In this document: positions 20,372 to 30,688 of the stretch, one piece after another
Layout: every line of letters starts with the position of its first letter
Position numbering within the stretch: position 1 is the first letter of the stretch
Origin: Euglena gracilis
Lineage: Eukaryota; Euglenida; Euglenophyceae; Euglenales
Assembly (NCBI GenBank): GCA_039621445.1
Contig: CP154956.1
Span: 71,980,914 to 72,044,913, forward strand
DNA length: 64,000 nt
Direction of reading: 5' to 3'
The notes under the pieces: model-generated
The model's database searches: none
What the model was told of the DNA's origin: nothing
Seen by the model: the letters and a program-made list of their open reading frames with translations, nothing else
Translations under genes and position numbers: made by a program

Positions 20372-20594
20372 GTGAGGTGTGCCTGTGCGTTGCGTGCGTT
20401 GCGTGCGTTGGTGGCATGCAATTTTCTGAGCTTGGCTTTCTCGGCAGCCGGGTGTACAGGAGGCTTTTTGTCCCTCCGATAAGTCCGGGCTCTGTTTCTG
20501 TGGTTACGTGTGGGCTTGCCGTGGCCTTGCAGGACCGTGCTGCCCCCCCCCACCCCCGCTCCATGGCCCACAGGGGGCGCTGCCTTGGCCGCAG

Positions 20595-20680
20595 TTCGAG
20601 AGCGCCGTGGGGCAGCAGTTCCTCAACACGCTGGGGCTGCACTTGCGGGGGCTGCAGGACCCCTGGACGAATGAGCCCGC
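20595..20680 (+). CDS. Unrecognised protein (gene C), exon
   Basis: After acceptor GGCCGCAG the frame reads FESAVGQQFLNTLGLHLRGL, then QDPWTNEPA, with donor GTACGC at 20681. It is a clear amphipathic helix. No family recognised. Confidence 0.5.
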
Positions 20681-20859
20681 GTACGCGATGACTCGCCCGC
20701 GGCGCCTCCAGAGGGGGGGGGCATCCCTTGGGGGGGGGGGGGCAGGTGTGCTGGTGGTTGGGGCTTGCATTTGGGGCTGACTGCGGGGGACTGGGTGTGG
20801 GGTGTCTGCACTCTGCAGCGAAATGGCCAGCTTTTGGTGGGTGGGAAGTCGTGGGAGGT

Positions 20860-21420
20860 AGGTAGCTATGGCTGGCTGCGGCCCAACCCAAAACTTTTTT
20901 TTGGTTGGGCCCTCGGCCGACCGTGCCCACGACGGCCCCAACCAAACTGCAAAAAATGATCACAAATAAGAATGAGGTTCTTTGAAGGAATAGGGTTCGA
21001 GATAGGATTATCCTGCAAACACTTGAACCCACTTCCCGCTCATCGTTGCTATATTGGCCTGTACAGGATACTCAGCGAACCCTAAGAGGGGCCCAACTCG
21101 GGTCAATACAGATGGGACGACTCCCTCAGCGCCTTTGGTGCCTCGCTCGGGTCCCCCATGCGCCATGTGTATGAACCCTAGTTGGGCGGCTCTTTGGGGT
21201 AGCTGGTGCCCTCTAGGGGCCAATTATCATGCAATTGCACGATGCAGTTCTGCTTTGGTTGCTGGATCTGTTGGGGTTGGGTGGCCGCGGCCGACTGTGG
21301 CCCAACCAAACCAAACTTGGAATTGGGGTCCGTAGCTGGCCACAGCCGCACTTCGTCCCGTGACTGATTGCCCATTGCCCCGGGGGCTTGCGGCAGCACT
21401 GGACCAGGGCAGTCCATGAG
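20860..21420. repeat. Dispersed repeat family C (copy 1)
   Basis: Shares many blocks with 36230-36860, including AACCAAACTGCAAAA, TTCCCGCTCA..GTTG, ACTCAGCGAACCC and GCGATGCAGTTCTGCTTYGGT-like sequence. Repeated GGCCGCGGCCCAACCAA phrases give it a high GC content. It lies between exons of gene C and carries no coding frame. Confidence 0.8.
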
Positions 21421-21825
21421 GGGTGGGATTTTACTAAGAGCTGCCCTTTTGGCCGAGGGATGACCTACAGCTGATCAAGGAGTCAACTGAGCGATGCCAG
21501 AAATCACTTTCCCCTCGAAATCGACCCATTTTTGTCAAAATATAGGCATTTTTTTGGCTATAGTTCTTGTGGATTTTCATTGAATGTGTTGGGACAGGAA
21601 TTTTTTTGCTTTAGGACCGCCCTTCACTGGACAAATCACTTCAGAGACCATCTGGATTGTCTTTTGTTTGTTTCAAACATTCATTTGTTTTTCCAAACAC
21701 CGTTGCAGGCCAATTTTAGGGATGGGTTTCTGATTGGGTTTGCTAGGTTCCCAACACAGCGTCAGTCGCCATGGTCACAACGGCATCTGGGGTGCCCTCC
21801 CTCTCCCCCCCCCCTCCCCAATGAG

Positions 21826-22040
21826 GCGGCGTGCCTCCCCGGCTCTCCGCGCCGTACCCGCCGGGCCCCCTGGAGGGGCTGCTGGACGTCATAGTCACGA
21901 AGCGCCAGGTGGCGCTGGTGGAGATGTTCGCTGCGGAGACGAGCTGCTTCGTCCAGCTGCGCATCGGGCGGGACGTCGCCCATCCGGTGGTGGTGCTCTG
22001 CATCGGCCGCCTCCGGACCAGGCTGGACGGCCCGCCGGGA
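21826..22040 (+). CDS. Unrecognised protein (gene C), exon
   Basis: After acceptor CAATGAG the frame reads PPGPLEGLLDVIVTKRQVAL, then VEMFAAETSCFVQLRIGRDV, then HPVVVLCIGRLRTRLDG. It is strongly protein-like (alternating beta/helix character). The frame stays open to 22286 and the first good donor (GTAGAG) is at 22146, so the exon may be longer. The family is unknown. Confidence 0.55.
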
Positions 22041-22599
22041 GGGGACGACATCAGACTTCCTTTTTCTTGGACCCCCCCCCCCCAGAAGGAAGGGGAGTCT
22101 GCGATTGAGCCTGCGATTCCCAAGCCAAGCAAGCCAAGGGGTCTGGGTAGAGGTCGGGACGAAAATTCCCACTGCAAAGTTGGGGAGATTTTCGAAAATG
22201 GCCAATGCGAGGGAGAATGGGGGTTTTGGGGGGGGGGAGGCACTTTGACCCCGAAAATACAATGCCTCGATGATTGTTTTCGATAGTCAGGCACTTAACC
22301 TCTAGCATGAAGGCAGATGCCCATGCTTGACCTGACTCACCGTCACACCCCACACATTTTGAACCTTGCGCACACCATTCCCCCTGGGATATGGTCACGT
22401 CTGCGAACCTGTCAAGGTCCCACCCGTGAAACTGTCAGGGTGTCATGATAGGACGTTGCCACGGTCTCTGGTAGTTATTCCTGTCCGGTGGACGTTTCGC
22501 AACAGTGGTGCAATAGCCCCCGGTGGAATGTGCGAGCCCTTCCAGCCTGTCCCCATCCACCGGCAGCCTCGTGGGTTTCGTCGTCACCGCTCGCTCCTG

Positions 22600-22672
22600 A
22601 CACCTTTGCCATGGGCGACGGTGGGTGTACTATACTGCTCTTCGACGTGCCCCCAGACCAGTGTGATGGGCG
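22600..22672 (+). CDS. Possible further exon of gene C
   Basis: The frame reads FAMGDGGCTILLFDVPPDQC. Short, with ambiguous splice sites; included because the hydrophobic core ILLFDVP is protein-like. Could be chance. Confidence 0.25.
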
Positions 22673-22679
22673 GTGTGGA

Positions 22680-25130
22680 GCAGGCTGGTTTCGTTATTGG
22701 TCACTCAAATTTTTCGCTTTGATTTTATGCATATTTGTTGGGAGGCACTCCAGTAAGGGGGTTAGCATTAAATGCAACCTTGTAGTTACCTCCGGAGACT
22801 GTCACGCTCGACACCTGTCTCAGGTTCCTGCCCGGGAAACTGTCAGGTCAGTATCCCAGGGTGGGGGCCGTGTGCATGTGCGTGTGACAGTCATTGTTCT
22901 CGTTCACTCGCTCGCGTTCAGCTTCTTCGCAATTTGTAATTTAGTAATCTTTCAATTTATTTTCTGGCCTCTAAGGTTTGCCGAAAATGCTGCCTTGCTC
23001 ATACACCGCATGCCTGCGACATATTCGCTGCCCCCTGGGCGTTATAATTGTGTCTGCTGGCTGTCCCCCTCCCCTCCACTGACCACTTCATCATCAGCCT
23101 TGTTGGCCAACAACATGACTGATGTCCGTGTTGTACATCAGTCCCCCTGGCGACCTAACCCACGGCGTGGCAATCAACTCGTAAACCCCGGGCCCCTCTC
23201 CCCTCAAGGCTGCGACCAGCTCGACTGGTGCATGCAAAACCAAGGCGCCTTTCGTGCCGGTGCTCACCGGACATATTTCTCCCGGGCTGCACCACTTTCG
23301 CACAATTTGTTGCTTCCGAACTTTCTCGTTTTGCTGTTGCTTCCGAACGAACTTTCTCACAGGTCTGGTGAGCCGGGCTGGCTGCGGCCTCCATAGAAAT
23401 TTCAATTTATTCTTTTGCCCTGATGGCCGAGTGGTTTCGCTGCAGGTTCAATTTGCGGGACCTGCCAGGTTTTGTAATCCCCCCAGTATTCTATTGAAAG
23501 AATCCTGTGCAAATTGCATTTTTGATTAAAAATTTGCATATTTTGACATCTTTCGCTTAAAAAGAACACCATCAAGGTGTTCATATGGGGCTTCATAATG
23601 CTCGTGTCAATTTTGATATATGAGTGTTACAACGATGAAATGTTGGATGTTGAAACATTTTGAGTGCAAGAATGCATTCAAAAGTTTTCAATTGTGTAAC
23701 CGAAGATAGCTTTCTCCATTCCCTTCTTTGCCTTTGACCTTTTTTTAAAAAAAATGTTAAAACTTTTCATAACTTTAATTGATCTGCTGAAATTGTTATT
23801 TGCAAATTAATATCTTCACAGCGGTTTCACCGTTTGGAAACGGTGGGCAGTGTGGAAGAAGGAGTTCCAACGTCGCCAATATTTCCACAAGACTGTGGAA
23901 AATGTGTCCCAAGAGAAAACGATGTAAGAGGTGAATCACCGATGTGACTGGCCAATAAAACAATACGAAAGAAGATGAGCTTTGGGTCAAGTTCGCATGT
24001 TCCATTGTCGCTTGTTCATAAATTGTAGTAATCTACCCCGATTTTGAGGCAGTCTGGAAGGTAAAATGGTATTTTACCAAACAGCCCAGTTCACTACCCG
24101 GTCACACCTGAAATCAATTTTGGAGTGACACAAATTGGGTTGGCAATGGCCTTTCAAATTGTCTGAAAACATTTTCATGAGGAGTGAGCCAATTATCAGC
24201 CGTTGTTTATTGATGTTATTTTTTTTGAATTTTAAATTGGCACAACTTTCTACAAAAGAGCTGTGTTATCCCTGTTGGGGATTGGGGATGCTCTGTTGCG
24301 CACAAACCCATTAAATACCACTGTCCAATGCTCCAGGAGCACTCCGTAAGGTTAAGCGCCAGAAATTTGGTGGCATATTTGGCTGCTGACCGCGGTCAGC
24401 AGAACCTCAAGCTGGGGGCTCGAGCTGTTGGCAGGGTATTTTGGGGAACAGAACGTGAGCCAATATTTATGAGTCGGAAATGAGCCTATAATACCTGCTT
24501 TATGCAGCAATGACATTTCCGCTTCAAACCATTCATTTTCGCTTTCTGAACCATTTTGGTTGATTTTGGGGGGTTCCAACAAAATCATTATTCAAGACGC
24601 AGCACTTTGAATGGTCTCCGTCTCAAGACACAGACCTCATGCCTGAAGTCCGGCGTCTTAGATGCAAACCCTGTCCTGAGTCCCTGCACCTAAGACGCGG
24701 ACTTAAGGGCAAAAGTGCAAAACACCCGATCCGTGCGCAAAAGTTTTCGGAACGTAGGCAAATATTTTTGAGTGCCAAACATTTTTGAGATAACGTGTGA
24801 ACAAATTTTTAACATGTGCAAACATTTTTGAGATAAAGTGCAAAAATATTGACCAAAAGTGCAAATAAATATGGTGTGGAGTGCGAAAGAATCGGGCGTT
24901 AGGTGTAGTACGTTCATTTGAATGTTTTGAATGCTTGTGCTCCTATGAGAGTGCAGCCAGTGAAAATGCTAAAAGACCCATATGAAAATGGCAAGTTGGG
25001 AATAACCCCCCAGACACAGGCCTCCCATGCCAGCAGCACACCTGACCTTTGATACAATCCGATCAATACAATACAATGTTTGTGTGTGTGTGTGTTTTTG
25101 GAGCATTGCAAAAAAAATCGCAAATACACG
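22680..25130. other. Intergenic or intronic DNA, no gene seen
   Basis: Mostly AT-balanced, with scattered poly-T. GGGAAACTGTCAGG-type repeats occur at 22425 and 22838 and return at 38965-39060. Several 60-100 codon frames (for example - strand 24352-24588) lack protein-like support. Confidence 0.5.
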
Positions 25131-25139
25131 CTAATTCCC

Positions 25140-26350
25140 CAGCCCCCCCCAATCAAACAATTGACAAACCACCTTTGTGCTTTTGGTGTTTTTTTTTCTA
25201 TTTTTCCCGTTAAAGGCAATTTTCAAAAATTTTCGGCGCTTCGCGCCGAAAAGATATACCCGGTGCCTCCGGTGCGGGACCCCCCCCCGGGGGGGGGGGT
25301 CCGGCCCACCCACCCCCCTCCCCCCGGGGGGGGGGGGGTCAGGTGACTTAAAAAGAAGCCTGGCCACACTTTTATTTGGTTCAATTGGTAAACATGTATG
25401 TGCAGCCATTTGCTTCTGGTCCCCCCTTTGGGCTTTGGGCGAACGGTGAACAGGTGGTTGGTGAATACCTTGGAAATAGCGGTAAAAATTTTGGCAGCCT
25501 TCAATGGGCCATGCTGCTACCAAGCTCTTCTTGTTCAGTGCTTCATCACCCTGTGATTTTTTTTAAAAAAAAACAGCAGGAGCTGGAACATGTGTTTCTG
25601 GTCAACAGAATGCAAATTCTGGTCAGTTGGCAGGCCATCACCAGGGTGGGTGTGCTTTCACCTCTCAGAACCCCACCCAGGGAAGGGGTAGCAATTTTTT
25701 AAAGAGCACACCATTTTTGTCGACAAATTTGGCTTTTTGGGGGGGAAGCCTGAACCCCACCCCAGGGGGGGACTGATGGTCCCCCCCAAAAGTGACTGAC
25801 ATGCCTTTAGGATTGTGATGCAGGTCCGACCTGAAATTCGGGCATCAGCCCAGCAGACAAAAAGGAGGATGCATTTGATTTGGTAGGGGAGTTCCCCCCC
25901 CCCCCCCCGACCACGGGGTGCCCCCCCCACCTACCAAGGGGGGTATGGACCAACTGGGAGGGGGGCACCTTCAAAAGACAGATTCGTTTTTGGTGCTTTG
26001 CACCAAAAATTTCTGGCTGTTGAACTGTTTTTTCTGGCTATTTTTTGAAAAAACTTTGGCTGGTTGCTTTTTTTTTCCGCCCCAAATGCCCAAAATTGCA
26101 TTTTGGGTCGATTTTGGGAGTCAGAATGTTTGGGGTCAAGTCCCCCATCCCCCCCCCCAGGGTGGAATGCACAAAGGGGGCAGGGCGGGTGGTCCGGGAC
26201 ATACATTGTTTAAGGTGTGACCCATGGAGGTTAGGCAGGGGGGAGCTGTGGGCCCCCGGTGAAGTTCACCGGTGAACATTCACGGGGGGGGAGGGGGTGC
26301 CCTCAACCGGTGAACTTCACCGGTGAACCTTCACCAGTGAACTTCATTGT
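25140..26350. repeat. GC-rich hairpin element cluster and short repeats
   Basis: Includes CGGCGC-TTC-GCGCCG at 25234-25248 followed by long CCCC/GGGG runs (to 25340), a second poly-C/G block at 25890-25970 with a degenerate GGTGCTTTGCACC hairpin near 26000, and direct repeats of CCGGTGAACTTCACCGGTGA at 26256-26345. No coding sequence. Confidence 0.65.
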
Positions 26351-26826
26351 TTTGAGAGTTGGGGGTGATATTTCAATGGGCGATATTGGCAAAACTTGCC
26401 AAATGCCATTTTTGGCCATTTTCAACCAAAATGAGGAGCCCAGATAACCGCGGCGAGGACAAGAAAAAAGGCATCAGTATCAGTCCAATGCTTCATGCAT
26501 GCCGATGGGGGGATAACCCCCCCCCAGAACACCATGCCCCCCATATGAGACCCCCCCCCCCTGGGATTCTGCAAGGCACCTTGCCCACGTATCGCGGTGA
26601 TGACTGCGGTGTGGGCTCCTCCACAAAAAATGTTCGAGTAGTGAATTTCACCAGTGAATATATATGGTTGGTATCAGGCGGGTCCTTGGGGTGTGGATGC
26701 CGGCTGCTTCTGTCTCTCTCCTCCATATGGCTCGGCCAACGACGCCACCCGTTCTGTCACCCCAGTCTCGCGTCCCGTCCCCCCCCCCCCCCAGACCTGC
26801 AGCTTTGCCGGCCCCGGCCAGCCAGT

Positions 26827-27063
26827 ATGGCGGAGCGGCACGCGCTGCCCCGGCCGCGGCGCGGCGGCCACCCCCACCTGGACGTCGGCCAGAGCGTCGT
26901 CTGCCTGTGCTCCGCGGACGATTGCTACCACGTGGCCCGCGTGCTGCGCACGGCGGAGACGGCGGAGGAGGAGCGCTACTACGTGCACTACCTGAACCAG
27001 CCCACCCGCCTGGACGAGTGGATCACGGCGGGGGCGCCACTGCAGGGCTCCCCTGGGGGGCGT
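26827..27063 (+). CDS. MYST histone acetyltransferase, exon 1 (Tudor-knot)
   Basis: Starts at ATG 26827 (MAERHALPRPRRGG) and encodes LDVGQSVVCLCSADDCYHVA, then RVLRTAETAEEERYYVHYLN and RLDEWITAG. This is the Tudor-knot/chromo-barrel domain of Esa1/Tip60/MOF-type acetyltransferases, whose YYVHY...RLDEW motif is highly characteristic and which binds nucleic acid or modified tails. MYST enzymes acetylate histone H4 and other nuclear proteins using acetyl-CoA. The donor GTGTCC at 27064 gives phase agreement with an acceptor at 27723. The gene then extends over 17 kb. Confidence 0.9.
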
Positions 27064-27294
27064 GTGTCCAACGGGAACCTCTTCCCTGGGGACCATCCAT
27101 GTTCAGGGGCCAAAGCAACGTCTCCCACCGTGTCTGTCCCTGTGGCACAATTGCCCCGCGGAACAACGGAAGAACCAACTCTCCCTGCTTGCCTTTTCAT
27201 CCTCAACGCCAAAGCTGGCCACGGCCACTCTTTTGGACCTATCCCTGTGCACTATGATGTGTTGTGGAGCCTGCTGTCAGTTCTGCATCCCAGA

Positions 27295-27655
27295 TCAGGG
27301 GGTCGCTCAAGTCGAAGTGGATCCCATCACCCCCGGGGGGGTCCAGCCAGCGAGCAGCCTTTTCTCAGCCCCGGACCCCCCATCTACGAGTTTTTAATTG
27401 TTTTCCAGCCCCCCAAAGGGCGACACAACAGATTTTTGGCCTTTTGGGCAAAAAAATGGGTCAGATTTGGACTGGCCATGGCGAATTCTGGATCAAAAAA
27501 AATCGATTTTTTTGCATAATTCCCAGTTCGACCTGGGGTCGGGCCCAGTTCCAGCCGGGCACCCCATGGGGGGGGGGGGGGGCAGCCAGAGCCTTTTTCC
27601 AGTCGCTTAAAATTTTGGTTGGTTGGAAGGTTGTGATAGGTCACTATTTCTTAAG
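27295..27655. mobile_element. CAGCCAGCAGCC-type repeat (family B), copy 1
   Basis: The sequence from GGTCGCTCAAG through CCAGCCAGCGAGCAGCC, a TTTTGGGCAAAAAA core and CAGCCAGAGCCTTTTTCCAG to TTTCTTAAG is shared with copies at about 49495-49893 and 52190-52580, and in part with 37158-37639. It lies in the intron just before MYST exon 2. It is non-coding. Confidence 0.65.
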
Positions 27656-27723
27656 TCGGTGGGCGTTGCCTCCCCTGATGTCAACCTGGCGCCCCCCGGG
27701 CGGCGGACCGCATCGACTTCGAG

Positions 27724-27825
27724 TGCGAGCCTGAGCTGTTTGAGGACTCTGCAGAGCGGAAGACGCGGTCGCAGCGCCGCCGGATGGACGACCGCGCTGA
27801 GGGGCCAATGAGCCCAGAGCAAGGG
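27724..27825 (+). CDS. MYST histone acetyltransferase, exon 2 (linker)
   Basis: Encodes [20 protein letters not shown], then [14 protein letters not shown], ending at a consensus donor GTAAGT (27826). MYST proteins have a basic TR-(N/S)QKR linker here, between the Tudor-knot and the zinc finger. Both splice phases are consistent (0 and 0). The frame is also open for about 40 bases upstream (DRIDFE), but no AG lies there, so the acceptor TTCGAG at 27718-27723 was chosen. Confidence 0.82.
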
Positions 27826-27845
27826 GTAAGTCATGGACGGACGGA

Positions 27846-28005
27846 GGAGGTGTGTGCCATGTGTGCGTGCGAGTATGTGCGTGGGTGTGCGCAGGTGTTC
27901 ATGCCAGTGATGTATGTGTGTGTGTGTGTGCGTGCGTGTGTGCGTGCGTGCGTGCGTGCGTGCGTGCGTGTGTGTGTGTTGTGTGTGCGTGCGTGCGTGT
28001 TTGTG

Positions 28006-28037
<32 letters not shown>

Positions 28038-28130
28038 TGTGTGTGCGTGTGCGTGTGCGTGTGCGTGTGTGTGTGTGCGCGCGCCTGTGCATGTGTTTGT
28101 GCGTGTGTGTGCGCGCGTGTGGGCGGGTGG
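27846..28130. repeat. (TG)n/(TGCG)n microsatellite after MYST exon 2
   Basis: Long TGCG and TG repeats begin about 20 bases inside the intron whose donor is at 27826. Cys/Val/Arg and Thr/His frames through it are artefacts. Confidence 0.96.
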
Positions 28131-28436
28131 GTTCCCCATCACGCTGTGCAAACGGTGGAGGCGGGTTGGGAAAGCACATCCAAATTCCAAAGTTCAAAGT
28201 ACAAAGACAGTTCTGGAGTGCAAGATATGGCAGCGAGGCGGTGCGTTGGCTCCATTGGCAAGCAGTTATCGAAAGCCTTGTTTAGGTAGGTCTCAATCAG
28301 CAGGGCGCCTCAGAGGTGTGTTTAAGCATCCCCTCATTGTTTGTGCATTCTGGTTAAGAACCCAACGACCTTCTCATTGCTGAGGTGTGGGGTTTGGCTG
28401 GTGCTTGCCCTTCCCGTGTGCATTCCTCCAATACAG

Positions 28437-28487
28437 CACGTGAAGAACATCGAGTCCATCGTGTTCGGCTTCCACACCTTTTACCAG
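28437..28487 (+). CDS. MYST histone acetyltransferase, exon 3
   Basis: A 51-base exon: acceptor CAATACAG, coding HVKNIESIVFGFHTFYQ, donor GTGGCC. VKN(I/L)xxIxFG is the invariant start of the MYST domain. Phase 0 at both ends agrees with exon 2. The usual 'EIDTWYFSPYP' continuation is only partly present (FHTFYQ, then RRRYYSPYP in the next exon), and phase to exon 4 is off by one, so a micro-exon may be missing. Confidence 0.82.
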
Positions 28488-29099
28488 GTGGCCACTTTGT
28501 CTGGCTGTCCCATAAGATGATATTCTGTTGGGTATGTTGGGCCTCACAACGTGTGGGGTGTGGACCTCATTTCTGTCAGAAAGCCACCAGGATATGTCCC
28601 TGCAGGCGCAATCCCCAAAGATATTGGGTTCGGTGTCGTGCACATAAAAAAGAGGTCTACAAGCAACATTCCTCAAGGGTCACAGCATCCCTCCCCAGGT
28701 TGTTCCTGAAAAGAACCCTGCACCACCAGGTTGAAGGTTCCCTGGGGTTGTGACAGAAGCCTGACGGGACCCTTTGAGATTGGTGACCTGAGGACCAATG
28801 CATCCCTGGTCTTGGATCCCCAGGGGGTGTTGGGCCGTGCGTGCTGCCTGGAGGAGGGATTTTTCCTCCATCTTTGGCCCGAGGCGATTCCCCACTTGGC
28901 TCAGTTGGTCCCCCCCCCCCCGACCCAAGGGGGTGGGTGGGTGGGTGGTGTGGGCCCTCGTGTGCCTCCTGGGTCCTGAATGAAACCTCTGGATGGGTGG
29001 GATGGAATGGGCCAATGAGATTGCAGATGGCATACGGATGGATGCACATATGCACATATGCACGCTGCACGGCACACATGGCAGTGGAGGGAGGGCCAG

Positions 29100-29193
29100 G
29101 CGGCGGTACTACTCACCCTACCCGGAGGCGTACATCGGGGACGCCAAGCAGCTCTTCATCTGTGAGTTCTGCCTGAAGTACTTCCCCCGGAAG
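29100..29193 (+). CDS. MYST histone acetyltransferase, exon 4 (zinc finger, first half)
   Basis: Encodes RRRYYSPYPEAYIGDAKQ, then LFICEFCLKYFPRK. Cys-x-x-Cys in ICEFC gives the first two ligands of the MYST C2HC zinc finger. The donor GTCCGC at 29194 leaves phase 0, matching exon 5. The acceptor GGGCCAG is the likeliest, but the start is uncertain by a few codons. Confidence 0.85.
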
Positions 29194-30104
29194 GTCCGCC
29201 CCGGCTGACCCAGTGCCGCCCCTGTTCGATTTTCATCTGTGAGGGCAGTGTGCTGGAGCCCATTCCCTCCACAGGGGACACTCACAATGAAAGAGATTCC
29301 ATTTTTAAAAGTGAAGTCTAAAAGTTGCTCAATTTGCACAATGTCTCGTTTTGAGAGTGTCATCTCCCTCTTATTTAATCCCTTGCCTGTGGCTGGGCCA
29401 CGGGACACTTCTGGTGGAGGCAGGGTTCCCTCTGAAAACAAGGCCATTTTTCCCCAGCTCCAGAAGATGTTCGATTGGACCCAGACCCTAAAATCTGAAA
29501 AGTTATTTGCGCAATCGCGCAGTCGCACAAGTCTCTCAGGCTGATTTTTTTCTGCTTCACTTCTTGCTGCAAAATGTGTGTTCGGCTGCGGCGCTGCCGA
29601 CTATTTTTCAGTGCCCCAGGAGATTTATCAGCCATTGGCACGCTTTTGGCGTTCGACAGAGACGATGTTTTGCAGCCCGAGTGTCATGAAGAACGCGCGA
29701 AAACCACGAAAAGGGGGCTGATTGGCAGTTCCTGCGACCATTTTTTGTTCTTGATGCTGGAAGCCTGGGAGTGTGCACAAAACCTCGTGAAAAATAGTCC
29801 TCCCATTTCAGTTTTTCAAACTGGCAAAAACCAGTGAAGGAATTTCTGAAACAGTCTCTCTTTGCCTGCCCCTGCACAGACTCTCGGACCAGGAGATGTG
29901 GACCAGTGAAGAAAATCCACTGCTGGTGCTGCTGGTGCACCGGCTTCGGGGGTTTGAGAGGTTCCACAGAGTTACGGCATCAGTTTCAGTACTCACGATC
30001 GGCCAACGGGGAAGGGCCGTGGCAGACGGCGGTGGAAGACGTGCAGAAGGATCTGTTTCAGGGGCCCCCAGCAGACATTCATTTAGTGTGGTACACCAAC
30101 GTTG

Positions 30105-30480
30105 TCATTTTGTGGTTCACTGTGGACACCAAAAATTTTTTTGTGGTTCACCTGTGGACACCAAAAAAAATATTTTTGGTTCACATGTGGACACCAAACA
30201 TTTGGGTCAAAAAAATTGATTTTTCTAAAATTTCTCGAAAATGGTAGGGAGTCAAAGCAAACGTCCGGCGATCGGAATTGAAGCCCTTTGAAGCCCTGTC
30301 TAAGGATATTTTGATTTCCCTGCAACTCCCCGCCCAGCCCGAGTTACAACCATTTTTCGGCCAATTTGGGCTATTTTGTACAGTTTTGGCCTGTTTTGAT
30401 TTCGCTGTTTCAGGCTATTTTTTTTTTGGTTAAAAAAGGTCGAAAAAATTCGAAAAAAATCGAAATTTTTTTTTATAGCT
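30105..30480. repeat. GTGGACACCAAAA tandem motif and family E unit
   Basis: Three copies of GTGGACACCAAAAA within 30118-30200, then a unit (GGGTCAAAAA..TTTTTC to CCGCCCAGCCCGAGTTAC) that recurs as a tandem array at 58.7-59.6 kb. The same GTGGACACC motif returns at 33676-33760. It lies in a MYST intron and is non-coding. The surrounding 29194-30688 shows no exon; a frame at 29876-30070 is protein-like only in part. Confidence 0.65.
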
Positions 30481-30688
30481 CGAAACAATGTTTCCCGGAC
30501 CCGAAAGAACTATTTTTGAGCCAAAAATGAGCGTTTTCGACCCCCCCCCCGGAACCCATGCATTTGGGTGCAAATTTTTATATTGAGCCTCAAGAGGGTC
30601 CTAAAATACACACCCCGCGCGAATTTTTTTTGCCCCCCGCAGAGGGGGGGGGCGGGGGACCCCCCTCCTCCTGGGAGACCAGGTTTGA

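Noticed and set aside
24352-24588. A 78-codon - strand frame in AT-rich DNA.
   Set aside because: Short and isolated, with no neighbours or motifs.
27640-27723. A non-AG acceptor for MYST exon 2, since the frame is open upstream with no AG.
   Set aside because: An acceptor AG at 27722-27723 with a donor at 27064 gives consistent phase and keeps the conserved linker, so a non-canonical splice is not needed.
29876-30070. A possible exon (SDQEMWTSEENPLLVLLVHR) in a MYST intron.
   Set aside because: It does not fit between MYST zinc-finger halves, and protein-like character is lost within 30 residues.
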